From assembly GCA_947627245.1 (NCBI GenBank), contig CANQVH010000005.1:24163-88162 (forward strand): a DNA stretch of 64,000 bases, given 5' to 3'. The notes under the pieces are model-generated. The model made no database searches. It saw only the letters and a list, made by a program, of their open reading frames with translations, and was not told the DNA's origin. Origin of the DNA: an uncultured Lachnospiraceae bacterium (lineage in GTDB: Bacteria > Bacillota > Clostridia > Lachnospirales > Lachnospiraceae). How positions within the stretch are numbered: position 1 is the first letter of the stretch; each line of letters opens with the position of its first letter. Of this stretch, positions 37,159 through 46,649 are shown piece by piece. Position numbers and translations under genes: made by a program.

Positions 37159-38886
37159 ATGGGATATAGAGAAAAATATGATTACTGGCGTACCGACGCA
37201 TATTTTGACGAGGAGACGAAAGCAGAGCTTGCGGGTATCGCAGGCGATGAGACCGAGATTGAGGATCGCTTTTACCGGGATCTGTCGTTTGGCACCGGCG
37301 GTTTGCGCGGCGTGATCGGAGCCGGGACGAATCGTATGAACATTTATACGGTGCGCAAGGCGACACAGGGACTTGCTAACTTTATCCGGATGGAAAACGG
37401 ACAGGATAAGGGTGTGGCGATCGCGTTTGACTCGCGCAGGATGTCGCCGGAGTTCGCGGATGAGGCTGCGCTGTGTCTGGCGGCGAACGGGATCAGAGCT
37501 TATGTGTTCGATTCGCTGCGGCCGACGCCGGAGCTGTCGTTCACGGTGCGCGAGCTGGGATGCATCGCCGGGATTGTGATCACGGCAAGTCACAATCCGC
37601 CGGAGTATAACGGCTACAAGGTCTATTGGGAGGACGGCGCGCAGATCACATATCCGAAGGATCAGGAGATCATAGCGGAGGTCGGCAAGGTAACGGATTA
37701 TTCTTCGGTGAAGACGATGACGAAGGAAGCGGCGCAGGCGGCGGGGCTTTATCGGACGATCGGCGCAAAGATCGACGACCGCTATATCGAGGAACTGAAG
37801 AAGCAGATCATTCATCCGGAGATTATTCAGAAGGTGGCGGACGAGATCTCGATCGTCTATACGCCGCTTCACGGGACGGGGAACCTTCCGGTGCGCAGAG
37901 TGCTGAAGGAGCTGGGATTTAAAAAGGTCTACGTCGTGCCGGAGCAGGAGAAGCCGGACGGAGATTTCCCGACGGTGTCCTATCCGAATCCGGAGGATCC
38001 GAATGCGTTCAGACTTGCGCTTGCAGTGGCGAAAAAAGTGGGCGCCGACATTGTGCTGGCGACGGATCCGGATGCAGATCGCCTTGGCGTTTACGCGAAG
38101 GATGCCGCGACCGGTGAATATATGCCGTTTACGGGAAATATGTCCGGTATGGTTATTGCAGAATACATTCTTGCGCGCAGAAAGGAGAACGGGACGCTCC
38201 CGGCAAACGGCGCGCTTGTGAAGACGATCGTGACGACGGATATGGCGGATGTGATCGCGGAACAATATGGGGTGAAGCTGATCGAAGTCCTGACCGGATT
38301 CAAATACATCGGGGAGCAGATCAAGTTTTTCGAGCAGCAGAATTCCTATGAGTATTTGTTTGGCATGGAGGAGAGCTACGGCTGCCTCGTCGGCACGCAT
38401 GCGCGCGATAAGGATGCCTGTGTGGCGGTGATGGCGCTGTGCGAGGCGGCGGCATGGTGCAAGAGCCGGGGGAAAACGCTGTGGGATCAGATGATCGCGC
38501 TCTATGAGAAATACGGATATTTCAGGGAGGGGCTGGAATCCGTCACGCTGAAGGGAATGGACGGAAGCGAAAGGATTCAGGCTATGATGGCGCATATGCG
38601 CGCGGCGTCTCCGAAGGAGTTCGCGGGGCTGAAGGTATTGGAGATCCGCGATTATCAGGAGAATACGGTTCTTGATACGCAAAGCGCGCAGACACGGTCG
38701 ACCGGGCTTCCGAAATCAAATGTTTTGTATTATAAATTGGAGAACAATTCATGGTGCTGCGCGAGACCGTCCGGAACGGAGCCGAAGATCAAGTTCTATA
38801 TGGGCGTGAAGGGAACGAGTCTGGAAGATTCCGCGCAGAAGCTTGAGTCGCTGAGGGCAGCGCTGCTCGCATTCGCGGGATTGTGA
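37159..38886 (+). CDS. phosphoglucomutase/phosphomannomutase
   Basis: A protein of 575 residues, the long PgcA-type. The phosphoserine loop ITASHNPPEYNGYKVYW places S144 at the active site. The metal loop DPDADRLG is near residues 303-310, GMEESYG gives sugar binding and RPSGTEPKIKFY is the phosphate-binding loop. It interconverts glucose- or mannose-6-phosphate and the 1-phosphate, supplying both glucose-1-phosphate for RfbF and mannose-1-phosphate for ManC. The location among GDP-mannose genes favours use with mannose. Confidence 0.92.
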   Translation: MGYREKYDYWRTDAYFDEETKAELAGIAGDETEIEDRFYRDLSFGTGGLRGVIGAGTNRMNIYTVRKATQGLANFIRMENGQDKGVAIAFDSRRMSPEFADEAALCLAANGIRAYVFDSLRPTPELSFTVRELGCIAGIVITASHNPPEYNGYKVYWEDGAQITYPKDQEIIAEVGKVTDYSSVKTMTKEAAQAAGLYRTIGAKIDDRYIEELKKQIIHPEIIQKVADEISIVYTPLHGTGNLPVRRVLKELGFKKVYVVPEQEKPDGDFPTVSYPNPEDPNAFRLALAVAKKVGADIVLATDPDADRLGVYAKDAATGEYMPFTGNMSGMVIAEYILARRKENGTLPANGALVKTIVTTDMADVIAEQYGVKLIEVLTGFKYIGEQIKFFEQQNSYEYLFGMEESYGCLVGTHARDKDACVAVMALCEAAAWCKSRGKTLWDQMIALYEKYGYFREGLESVTLKGMDGSERIQAMMAHMRAASPKEFAGLKVLEIRDYQENTVLDTQSAQTRSTGLPKSNVLYYKLENNSWCCARPSGTEPKIKFYMGVKGTSLEDSAQKLESLRAALLAFAGL

Positions 38887-38967
38887 TGACGGGGACCGAT
38901 TCATCCCTGCAGGGAGATGTCTGACGAAAGCAGGACTGATAATTTCAAGAGAGAGATGTGAGATCCG

Positions 38968-41292
38968 ATGAAATGCCTGATTCTGGCGGGCGGGAAGGGA
39001 AACAGCCTTTGGCCGCTCTCGCGGGAGGAATATCCCAAGCAGTTTATGCAGATCAAAAAAAACAGGTCGCTTTTGCAGGAAACGGTCGCCAGAAATATTC
39101 CGTTTTGCGATGAATTCCTGATCGCGACCAATTTGGCGTACCATTTTATCGTGGAGGGCCAGATGAAGGCGTTTCAGGGTTTGAAGTACCGCTGCGTGCT
39201 GGAGGAGGAAGGCAGAAAGACCGCTCCAGCGATTGCGCTGGCATGTATGTATTTGAATCCGTCCGAGCTGGTGTACGTGGTATCTGCGGATCAGATCATT
39301 GAGGGACCCGCATACAAAGAGACGGTGATGCGCGGGCAGACGCTCGCCAGACAGGGCAGGCTGGTTACCTTTGGCATGGAGGTGCTGTCTGCGCATACCG
39401 GTTACGGTTATATCCGAAGCGAGGGCGAGCATGTATTGGAGTTTTGCGAAAAGCCGGACAAGAGTACGGCGGAACAATATTTTGAGAGCGGAAAGTATCT
39501 CTGGAACAGCGGGAATTTTCTGTTCTGCGCCGGTGATTTCCTGCATGAATTGAAGCGGCACGCGCCTCAGATCTATGACGCCTGTAAGGAGGTTCAGCGC
39601 CGGATACGGTTTGACGGGAGCGCGCTGACTCTTCCGCGAGAGATGGCGAGGAGTATTCCGGCAGCCTCCGTGGAAAATGCGGTTTTCGAACGGTCGGAGA
39701 GCGTATCCGTAGTGAAAGCGGCGTTTCACTGGTGGGACATCGGCGATCTGGAAATTCTTTCCGCCTATATGAAAGAGACAGAGACGGAAAACGTGATCCG
39801 AAATAACTGCGAGAACCTGACGGTGATCAACCGGACGGATCGACAGCTTGTCGTGGCAAACGGATTGCGGGATATTTCGATTGTGAATACGGACGATGCG
39901 CTGTATGTCACGTCGAATGAAAAAAGCTCGGACGTCAAACAGATTTTGCAGGGGCATCCCGAGTACAGCGCATATTTTGAGAAATCGCGTGTCGTATATC
40001 GCTCATGGGGCACGTATGAAATATTGAATTATACTGCAAATTACAAAGTGAAGAAGGTCTTGGTCTATCCGGGAAAAGCATTGACGAGACATACGCATGC
40101 GATGCGCAGCGAGCAGTGGTCTGTGGTGCAGGGGACTGCGACGGTTATGCTGGGGGATGAGACAAAAGAGCTTCCGGTGTACAGCAGTATAGAGGTGCCT
40201 GTCGGCGTCAGCCATATGCTCGCGAATCGCACGGAGAACGACCTGATCATCATGGAAGTGTCGTTTGGCCCGCAGGTGACGGAGAGCGACAAGGAGAACG
40301 TCGTTGAGACGCAGTCGGAGACGGGCGCAGGAGAAGCGCTTGTTCGGTGTGAGCCGATTTTTAAGGATTATCTCTGGGGCGGAACGAAGCTGAGAGATCT
40401 CTATGGGAAGAACTGCGATTATGATGTGATCGCGGAGAGCTGGGAGCTGTCCGCGCATGAGGACGGACAGTGCCGCGTCGGCTCCGGGCGTTATAAGGGC
40501 ATGCTGTTTAAAGAGTATCTGGAGCTGATCGGAGAGGATGCGCTCGGCTGGAAATGTCAGGCGTTTGAGAAATTCCCTCTTCTGATCAAATTTATTGATG
40601 CGAAAAGCCAGTTGTCTGTGCAGGTGCATCCGGATGATGCGTACGCGCTTCCGAATGAAAACGAGTACGGCAAAAACGAGATGTGGTATGTGATGGACTG
40701 TGAGCCGGGCGCATGCCTGTATTATGGATTGAATCGGGCGGTTTCCGCACAGGAGCTGCGGGAGCGGGCCGGGGATAATACTCTTACGGATATTCTGAAT
40801 CGTGTCGAAGTAAAGCGGGGCGATACGTTCTTCGTGGAGGCGGGGACGATCCATGCGATCGGAGGAGGAATTCTGATCTGCGAGATCCAGCAAAATTCAA
40901 ACTGCACATATCGGCTTTACGATTACGGGCGCCGCGACAAGTACGGCAATCTGCGGACGCTTCATCTGGATAAGGCGGCTGAGGTCGCCGATGTAAGCGG
41001 AAGATCCGTCTGCGCGGAAAGGTACCCAATGGAGCAAATGCCAGGGTACCGTGAGCAGAAGCTGTGTGAATGTAAATATTTCACAAGCGTTCGGTACGAC
41101 GTGGAGGAGGATGTGAGGATCCCGTTGGACGAAACGTCCTTTTCGGCGGTCGTATTTCTGAACGGAAGCGGACAGATCCGTGTGTCCGAGGAATGTATTG
41201 CGTTTCGTCCCGCGGACTGCTTTTTTGTTCATGCAGGAAGACGGATGATCGAGGTGCGGGGAAGGTGCAGTTTTATTTTGACGAGGCTGTGA
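38968..41292 (+). CDS. three-module fusion: guanylyltransferase-like, cupin and type I mannose-6-phosphate isomerase
   Basis: A protein of 774 residues. Residues 1-335 are a ManC-like nucleotidyltransferase, about 355-435 a cupin of the type II phosphomannose isomerase sort (KVLVYPGKALTRHTHAM ... WSVVQGTATVMLGDE) and about 450-774 a ManA-type isomerase (DYLWGGTKL, ESWELSAHEDG, VQVHPDD, FFVEAGTIHAIGGG). The guanylyltransferase signature reads GGKGNSLWPLSREEYPKQF, with serine in place of the usual arginine, and the later SIDYxxxEK block reads SVENAVFER. The transferase module may therefore be inactive or altered, leaving manC (33739) to do that step while this protein isomerises fructose-6-phosphate to mannose-6-phosphate. 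Confidence 0.85.
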   Translation: MKCLILAGGKGNSLWPLSREEYPKQFMQIKKNRSLLQETVARNIPFCDEFLIATNLAYHFIVEGQMKAFQGLKYRCVLEEEGRKTAPAIALACMYLNPSELVYVVSADQIIEGPAYKETVMRGQTLARQGRLVTFGMEVLSAHTGYGYIRSEGEHVLEFCEKPDKSTAEQYFESGKYLWNSGNFLFCAGDFLHELKRHAPQIYDACKEVQRRIRFDGSALTLPREMARSIPAASVENAVFERSESVSVVKAAFHWWDIGDLEILSAYMKETETENVIRNNCENLTVINRTDRQLVVANGLRDISIVNTDDALYVTSNEKSSDVKQILQGHPEYSAYFEKSRVVYRSWGTYEILNYTANYKVKKVLVYPGKALTRHTHAMRSEQWSVVQGTATVMLGDETKELPVYSSIEVPVGVSHMLANRTENDLIIMEVSFGPQVTESDKENVVETQSETGAGEALVRCEPIFKDYLWGGTKLRDLYGKNCDYDVIAESWELSAHEDGQCRVGSGRYKGMLFKEYLELIGEDALGWKCQAFEKFPLLIKFIDAKSQLSVQVHPDDAYALPNENEYGKNEMWYVMDCEPGACLYYGLNRAVSAQELRERAGDNTLTDILNRVEVKRGDTFFVEAGTIHAIGGGILICEIQQNSNCTYRLYDYGRRDKYGNLRTLHLDKAAEVADVSGRSVCAERYPMEQMPGYREQKLCECKYFTSVRYDVEEDVRIPLDETSFSAVVFLNGSGQIRVSEECIAFRPADCFFVHAGRRMIEVRGRCSFILTRL

Positions 41293-41322
41293 GAACCTGA
41301 CCGGCAGAGGAGAACAGACAGT

Positions 41323-42768
41323 ATGTACAGCGGAAAAAAGAACAGATGGATGAAGCATCTTGACTTTATGGTGGTCGATATCCTGTGCATTTGTTTTGCG
41401 CTGTTTTTGGCGTATGGGTTTCGGCACGGGTTTTCCAGCGTCTACGCGCGCGGGGAATACATGAATATCGGCCTTGTCATGATTGCGCTGGATCTGGGGA
41501 TCGTGTTTTTCCGGAACAGCTATAAGGATGTGATACGCAGAGGCTATTTGCGGGAGCTGGAGGCGTCTGTCGCCCATTTTTCTCTGGTGATCATAGGGAC
41601 GCTGTTGTATCTGTATCTTGTGAAGCAATCCGATTTTTTCTCGCGTCTGACGCTGATCTGGACATGGATGATCGGGTGCGTTTTGATGTATCTTGCCCGT
41701 ATTTCTCTGAAAACATGGCTGCGCAAACGGATCATGCAGCGCGAAAAGCTGGTTTCGGTTCTGCTGGTCTTGTCGGAGGACGTTGCGGAGGATACCGTAT
41801 CCAGACTGGAAGCGACGAAGTACCGCGATTTTGACGTCATTGGTGCGATCGTGCTGAAAAAATGGGGAGAGGAAGCATCGGACGGCGCTGCGCCCGGGAG
41901 TAAGATCAGTAAGGTCGGGAATGTTCCGGTCGTCGCGGATGCGAAGCATTTCGCGGATTATATCAAGAATCATGTAGTGGACGAATTGTTTGTCAATGTA
42001 TCCGGATTGTATCCTCAGGCGGAGATCATCATGCAGGAGTGCGTGCAGATGGGAATCACCGTACACCAGAATCTGCAGGGGACGATCAACGGCGCGGGAA
42101 ATAAGGTAGTGGATGATTTTGCCGGATATATGGTGCTCACAAGCAGTCTCAAGGTGGCTTCCTACAGCGATCTTTTCCTGAAACGCTGCATGGACATTGT
42201 GGGGGCTTTGCTGGGGCTTTTGCTCACAGCGGTTATGTATCCGTTCGTGGCGGTAGCGGTGAAGCGCAAGAGTCCGGGGCCTGTGTTGTTCTGTCAGGAG
42301 CGGGTCGGCAGAAACGGGCGCAGGATCAGGATTTACAAGTTCCGGTCGATGGATTCAAATGCCGAGGATCAGAAAAACGACCTGCTGGAGCATAATCAAA
42401 TGCAGGGGCAGATGTTTAAGATCAAGGATGATCCGAGGATCATTCCGGGGATCGGAGAGTTTATCCGCAAGACTTCGATCGATGAGTTTCCGCAGTTCTG
42501 GAACGTGCTCAAGGGTGAGATGAGCCTTGTGGGGACACGTCCGCCGACAGTCGAGGAATATGAACATTACGATATGCACCATCTTGTGCGTATGTCGATA
42601 AAACCCGGTCTGACCGGGCTGTGGCAGGTGAGCGGGCGCAATGAGATCACTGATTTTGAAGAGGTCGTGCGGCTGGACACGAAGTATATCGAGGAGTGGA
42701 ATCTGAATCTCGATATTAAGATCCTGATGAAGACCGTCAGGGTGATGCTGCAGGGCAGCGGAGAGTAG
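41323..42768 (+). CDS. polyprenyl-phosphate sugar-1-phosphate transferase (WbaP/WcaJ-like)
   Basis: A protein of 481 residues. Four to five hydrophobic segments fill the first 130 residues, then a Rossmann-like region, then another helix at about 285-310 and the catalytic bacterial sugar-transferase domain: LKRCMDIVGALLGLLL, SPGPVLFCQERVGRNGRRI, YKFRSMD, IRKTSIDEFPQFWNVLKGEMSLVGTRPP in outline and GLTGLWQVSGRN. It starts repeat-unit assembly by moving hexose-1-phosphate (glucose or galactose) to undecaprenyl phosphate at the membrane. It appears near the end of the locus, with its own RBS. Confidence 0.93.
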   Translation: MYSGKKNRWMKHLDFMVVDILCICFALFLAYGFRHGFSSVYARGEYMNIGLVMIALDLGIVFFRNSYKDVIRRGYLRELEASVAHFSLVIIGTLLYLYLVKQSDFFSRLTLIWTWMIGCVLMYLARISLKTWLRKRIMQREKLVSVLLVLSEDVAEDTVSRLEATKYRDFDVIGAIVLKKWGEEASDGAAPGSKISKVGNVPVVADAKHFADYIKNHVVDELFVNVSGLYPQAEIIMQECVQMGITVHQNLQGTINGAGNKVVDDFAGYMVLTSSLKVASYSDLFLKRCMDIVGALLGLLLTAVMYPFVAVAVKRKSPGPVLFCQERVGRNGRRIRIYKFRSMDSNAEDQKNDLLEHNQMQGQMFKIKDDPRIIPGIGEFIRKTSIDEFPQFWNVLKGEMSLVGTRPPTVEEYEHYDMHHLVRMSIKPGLTGLWQVSGRNEITDFEEVVRLDTKYIEEWNLNLDIKILMKTVRVMLQGSGE

Positions 42769-42790
42769 CGAAAAGGAGCAGTATGTTTAT

Positions 42791-43459
42791 ATGGTCGGGA
42801 TCCTGTGCCTGAGCGCGCTCGGATATTTGCTGATGGTGAAAAGCCCCGGTACATGGAAACACAGGATTGAGGGCGGCAAAGGAATCGTGAGGAATTTTCT
42901 GGATATTCTCAGTCAGTACACGGAGAATATGCAGTGGCTGCCCGTGCTTTGGATCGTCCTTTTCGTACTGGCGCTTTTCGTCAACCGCAGACATCGGGCC
43001 GTGATCTGTTCCGCGATGTTTATGATCGTGAGCGCAATGCTCAGCTTTATGCATATTGTAGCGAATCGTTATCCGCTGAGAGGAATGCTGGGAACGACGA
43101 TTTTTCTGATTATGGCAGATTTCTACCTTCTGGGCATTTTCTGGGAGAACAGATATGAAGCATTGGTCTGCGCGATGAGCGCGGTATGCGTGTATTTCGC
43201 GGCCGTTGATTTCTTCCCGGGCGCCTATGATATTCTGGATACCTATCGGGAGCTTAAAGTGCGGGAGGAGTATATCCTGTCGGAACGTGAAAAGGGGAAT
43301 CTGGATCTGAAGATCCGTGTCTTCAGTACGCAGACCAAGTATTCAGCCGCGCATGATCTGCGTTATTTGAAAAAGAAGACGGCAGACGACTGGCCGAATG
43401 TTTATATGGCGAGTTATTACGGGGTGAATTCAATCACCGGATTGAAGGAGAAGAAATGA
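42791..43459 (+). pseudogene. truncated membrane protein (C-terminal remnant)
   Basis: A reading frame of 222 residues with about five hydrophobic segments followed by a soluble end (LRYLKKKTADDWPNVYMASYYGVNSITG). The AAGGAG at 42773-42778 is placed for an ATG at 42783 in another frame that stops at once, not for the ATG at 42791. The frame opens in mid-helix and the LLMVKSPGTW segment resembles the APGN loop in the middle of larger polytopic proteins (DUF6056-like). I read it as the surviving 3' part of a larger gene. It could still be translated by coupling. Confidence 0.55.
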
Positions 43460-43460
43460 T

Positions 43461-44402
43461 ATGAAAGTCTTAGTCACCGGCGTTGCGGGCCAGCTCGGCC
43501 ACGACGTAATGAATGAACTTGCGAAGAGAGGATATGAGGGAATCGGCTCGGATCTCGCGCCGGAGTACAGCGGGATCGCGGACGGCACGGCCGTGACGGC
43601 GATGCCGTATGTATCGATGGATATCACGGACGGGGTCTGCGTGGAGCGCGTGCTTGCGGAGACGGCTCCGGACGCGGTCGTACACTGCGCCGCGTGGACG
43701 GCGGTGGATCTCGCCGAGGACGACGACAAGGTGGAGAAGGTGCGGCTTGTCAACGCAAAGGGGACAGAGAATATCGCGCTTGCCTGCAGGAAGTCGGATT
43801 GCAAGATGGTCTATCTGTCGACGGATTATGTCTTTGACGGGCAGGGCGAACAGCCGTGGGAGCCGGACTGCAGGGATTATAAGCCGCTGAATGTCTACGG
43901 GCAGACGAAGCTGGAGGGCGAGCTTGCCGTGTCCGGAAATCTGGATAAATATTTTATTGTCCGCATTGCGTGGGTGTTCGGCGTGAATGGAAAGAATTTC
44001 ATCAAGACGATGCTGAATCTGGGTAAGACGCACGACACGATCCGGGTGGTGGCGGACCAGATCGGGACGCCGACCTACACGTATGATCTGGCGCGGCTGC
44101 TGGTTGACATGATTGAGACGGAGAAGTACGGCTATTATCATGCGACGAACGAGGGCGGCTATATCAGTTGGTATGAGTTTACAAAGGAGATCTTCCGTCA
44201 GGCGGCGGAGCTCGGGCATGAGGAGTACAGGGAAGACCGCCTGAGTGTGATCCCGGTCACGACGGCGGAGTACGGCGCGTCGAAGGCGAAGCGTCCGTTC
44301 AATTCCAGACTTGACAAGAGCAAATTGACAGCAAACGGATTTACGCCGCTTCCGACGTGGCAGGACGCGCTGGCGCGTTACCTGAGAGAAATTGAGCTGT
44401 GA
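43461..44402 (+). CDS. rfbD: dTDP-4-dehydrorhamnose reductase
   Basis: A protein of 313 residues: VLVTGVAGQLGHDVMNELAKRGYE in outline, VVHCAAWTAVDLAEDD, YLSTDYVFDG, the catalytic NVYGQTKLEGE (YxxxK), RIAWVFG and GTPTYTYDLARLL. It carries out the last step to dTDP-L-rhamnose. The partner genes rfbA, rfbB and rfbC are not in this window. It is the last gene of the polysaccharide locus. Confidence 0.94.
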   Translation: MKVLVTGVAGQLGHDVMNELAKRGYEGIGSDLAPEYSGIADGTAVTAMPYVSMDITDGVCVERVLAETAPDAVVHCAAWTAVDLAEDDDKVEKVRLVNAKGTENIALACRKSDCKMVYLSTDYVFDGQGEQPWEPDCRDYKPLNVYGQTKLEGELAVSGNLDKYFIVRIAWVFGVNGKNFIKTMLNLGKTHDTIRVVADQIGTPTYTYDLARLLVDMIETEKYGYYHATNEGGYISWYEFTKEIFRQAAELGHEEYREDRLSVIPVTTAEYGASKAKRPFNSRLDKSKLTANGFTPLPTWQDALARYLREIEL

Positions 44403-44454
44403 GGATTCAATCGAAGAATAGACACATAAACTTTATGAATATCACATAAAAACA

Positions 44455-44483
44455 TTGACAAAGCATTTGAAATAAGCTATACT
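44455..44483 (+). promoter_or_regulatory. near-consensus promoter of the MBL cassette
   Basis: TTGACA (44455-44460), a spacer of 17 bp and TATACT (44478-44483). The start codon of the next gene is 24 bp downstream. It gives the three-gene cassette its own transcription, separate from rfbD. Confidence 0.75.
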
Positions 44484-44507
44484 GATGTAAAAGACGGAGG
44501 CAGGCTG

Positions 44508-45425
44508 GTGAAGGTATCCGAAAATATCAAGGCGATAGAAATTGATCCAAATAAAATTAAAGGAAACATATATGACTACGTGGAGTTGATTGTCGATTTT
44601 CATGGGATTAGAAAATACGATATTGAAAATATTCAGAGGAAATTGACCGAATTGCTTCCGGCGGACTCCTACAGTATGGCAGAGGATTCGTTTGGCGAGG
44701 AGGAAATTAATGCATACGGGGCAAGGAGAAATCTCAGCAGCTCTGCCCGAAGGAGATACTACGAGAATGAAACAGTGATTCGTTATTATTCAAAAGACAA
44801 CACGGAATGCGTTACGATAAGCCGTTTATTTGTCAGCATCAGACTTTCTTATGAGATAGCCCATGATTTGAAGAAAAATATGGAGCTTTTAAATAAAATA
44901 GTGTGTTTGCTTGCCGAAGAGGAATATTTTGAAATCGAGGAGATATATCTGGTCAAGAAGGATAGTATATATTGCTCTTCCTTGCATAATGTGTATCAAT
45001 GCTTTAATGCGGGAATGTTTGGTGATTCCGGGTACTTGCTTGCGTTGGATTCGATGGCGGAAATTGAGCATAATTCGACAGAGATCAGAAACAGTTTTTT
45101 GTATGGGAAGTATGAAGCCGAGGTAAAGAAGACTGTTAGAGGCGGAAGTATACCGGATTCAGATCAGACTATATACGAGGCGGCTATGACGACGACTGTG
45201 ATGTATGAGGCGGAAGAGGAAGTAGTCAACGTGTTGGAAATATTAAATGATTTAAACCGTATTTCTTTTGATATTTTTATCAGGCACATTACGGATTCCT
45301 TTGCGGAAGATTTGGTCAACGGATGCTCTGAAAAGGTGGAAAGGGGATTGAATTGTTATGGACAAAAAAGCTGTAAGCAAAAAGGGTGTGAAAGCAAGAA
45401 GTGTATCGACAATGCAGAGCCATAG
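44508..45425 (+). CDS. protein of unknown function, first gene of the MBL cassette
   Basis: A protein of 305 residues with a GTG start seven bases after GGAGG. I do not recognise its family. It has no signal peptide or membrane helix and is acidic, with an alternating beta/alpha feel (YDYVELIVDFHG, CVTISRLFVSIRL, EIEEIYLVKKDSIY). The last 25 residues are rich in cysteine and lysine (CYGQKSCKQKGCESKKC) and overlap the next small gene in another frame, so either a real tail or the result of a frameshift is possible. Lower GC than the genes on either side suggests horizontal transfer together with the MBL gene. Confidence 0.7.
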   Translation: MKVSENIKAIEIDPNKIKGNIYDYVELIVDFHGIRKYDIENIQRKLTELLPADSYSMAEDSFGEEEINAYGARRNLSSSARRRYYENETVIRYYSKDNTECVTISRLFVSIRLSYEIAHDLKKNMELLNKIVCLLAEEEYFEIEEIYLVKKDSIYCSSLHNVYQCFNAGMFGDSGYLLALDSMAEIEHNSTEIRNSFLYGKYEAEVKKTVRGGSIPDSDQTIYEAAMTTTVMYEAEEEVVNVLEILNDLNRISFDIFIRHITDSFAEDLVNGCSEKVERGLNCYGQKSCKQKGCESKKCIDNAEP

Positions 45426-45537
45426 GGCGAAGGTGGAATTTCATCCGGATGTGACAAGATTTTGCAATCTTTCCTCGGATAAAAACGGGCAGTTCAGCGA
45501 TCCGAATAACATAATGAGGTTTACAAAGATAAAATAG
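45358..45537 (+). CDS. small basic protein (59 aa) overlapping the previous gene
   Basis: The frame opens at ATG 45358 (AAGGGG at 45341-45346) and stops one base before the ATG of the MBL gene. It encodes a basic start (MDKKAVSKKGVKARSVSTMQ) and a more ordinary end (VEFHPDVTRFCNLSSDKNGQ). It overlaps the upstream gene by 68 nt. The tight stop-start junction suggests translational coupling, as does the lack of a good ribosome site before the MBL gene. It may be a small partner protein. Function unknown. Confidence 0.5.
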   Translation: MDKKAVSKKGVKARSVSTMQSHRAKVEFHPDVTRFCNLSSDKNGQFSDPNNIMRFTKIK

Positions 45538-45538
45538 A

Positions 45539-46543
45539 ATGAAAAAGCTTGTTACTTTAACCCAAGAAGATAAATTGCATATTGCATTGTACCATGTGGG
45601 CTATTCAATGCAGGGGGAAAGCAGTATTTTTATATTATATACAGAGAACAGGAAAATAATTTATTCTATTGTGATCGACTGCTATGAAGAAAAACAACTT
45701 AATATTACTGACGAGATACTGAAGGAATGGGGAATGGAACAGAAGCTGGATGTGCTTGTCTGGACTCATCCGCATGACGATCATTCTCTGGGGATTGATA
45801 AAATTATAAAAAAATACTGCAATCCGGATTCTCTTATCTATCTGGCAAATGTTTTTAGCGATTGGAAAAAATATTCTTCCATATGCCAAAAGAATATCAG
45901 GTTTCTCAATGCTCTCAATTACGGGAAAAGAGCGAGCAGGCGATGGAAAATCAATTCATTGGTACATTTTCCGGAGGTTATGGATCAGATTGAGTTTAAT
46001 GGGCAGACCTCGATGCGCAAGCTGGTTATTCAGTGCGTAGCGCCTTTTACGTATGTTGGCGGCATGCAGGGTGTGAATAAAACCTTTGACGAAAACAAGC
46101 TTGGGATAGCATGTGCACTGACAATTACAATGGAAAATTGCTATTTAAATTTTCTTTTTTCAGCGGATATGGAGAAAATGACGATTGAGGCGTTACTCGA
46201 GGAGGCTGATGAAGGCATACCAAGGGTGTATAATTATATAAAGATCCCGCATCACGGAAGCAGAGACGCATTGAATCTGAAGGAATTTTTCCAGCAACAA
46301 GATGACGTAAAAAAATCCGAATTTGCTTCTGCTTCTGTTTATACCGGGAAAGGATTACCGGATGAATTTGTTTTGAAAAGTTATAAAGATATTGCTGAAG
46401 AAGTGGCTTGTACTTCGAACATTGATAAGAAGGCGTATGGAATAGGGGTAATTCGACAGGATTATAACTTGACGGAGTATGTGACAAAGACAGACTATTT
46501 TGGAACAGCAGCAAGCGCAGCGAATGAAATAACATGCGTATAA
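45539..46543 (+). CDS. ComEC-like metallo-beta-lactamase-fold hydrolase
   Basis: A protein of 334 residues. The metal-binding motif WTHPHDDHSLG (H77, H79, D81, H82) is complete, LFSADMEK gives the bridging aspartate and KIPHHGSRDAL the later histidines, as in the MBL domain of ComEC/Rec2. No membrane helices are present, so it is a free cytoplasmic hydrolase. Its substrate might be nucleic acid or a phosphodiester; that is inference. It has almost no ribosome site and follows the 59-codon gene by one base. Similar free-standing MBL proteins with unknown partners occur in mobile, defence-like cassettes. Confidence 0.8.
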   Translation: MKKLVTLTQEDKLHIALYHVGYSMQGESSIFILYTENRKIIYSIVIDCYEEKQLNITDEILKEWGMEQKLDVLVWTHPHDDHSLGIDKIIKKYCNPDSLIYLANVFSDWKKYSSICQKNIRFLNALNYGKRASRRWKINSLVHFPEVMDQIEFNGQTSMRKLVIQCVAPFTYVGGMQGVNKTFDENKLGIACALTITMENCYLNFLFSADMEKMTIEALLEEADEGIPRVYNYIKIPHHGSRDALNLKEFFQQQDDVKKSEFASASVYTGKGLPDEFVLKSYKDIAEEVACTSNIDKKAYGIGVIRQDYNLTEYVTKTDYFGTAASAANEITCV

Positions 46544-46566
46544 ATACAGCGCAATACATGCGTATG

Positions 46567-46625
46567 AGAGTGCCGTGAAGGTGAAGACGGATTTTTTGTA
46601 TCCGCTTTTCCCTTTGTGGCACTCT
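46567..46625 (+). terminator. long inverted repeat after the MBL gene
   Basis: AGAGTGCC (46567-46574) pairs with GGCACTCT (46618-46625), followed by TCTTT. Inside is CGGAT/ATCCG (46588-46604) and a T-rich loop. It probably ends the cassette transcript, though the loop is large. Confidence 0.4.
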
Positions 46626-46649
46626 TCTTTGGATACAACGAAAATTCGA

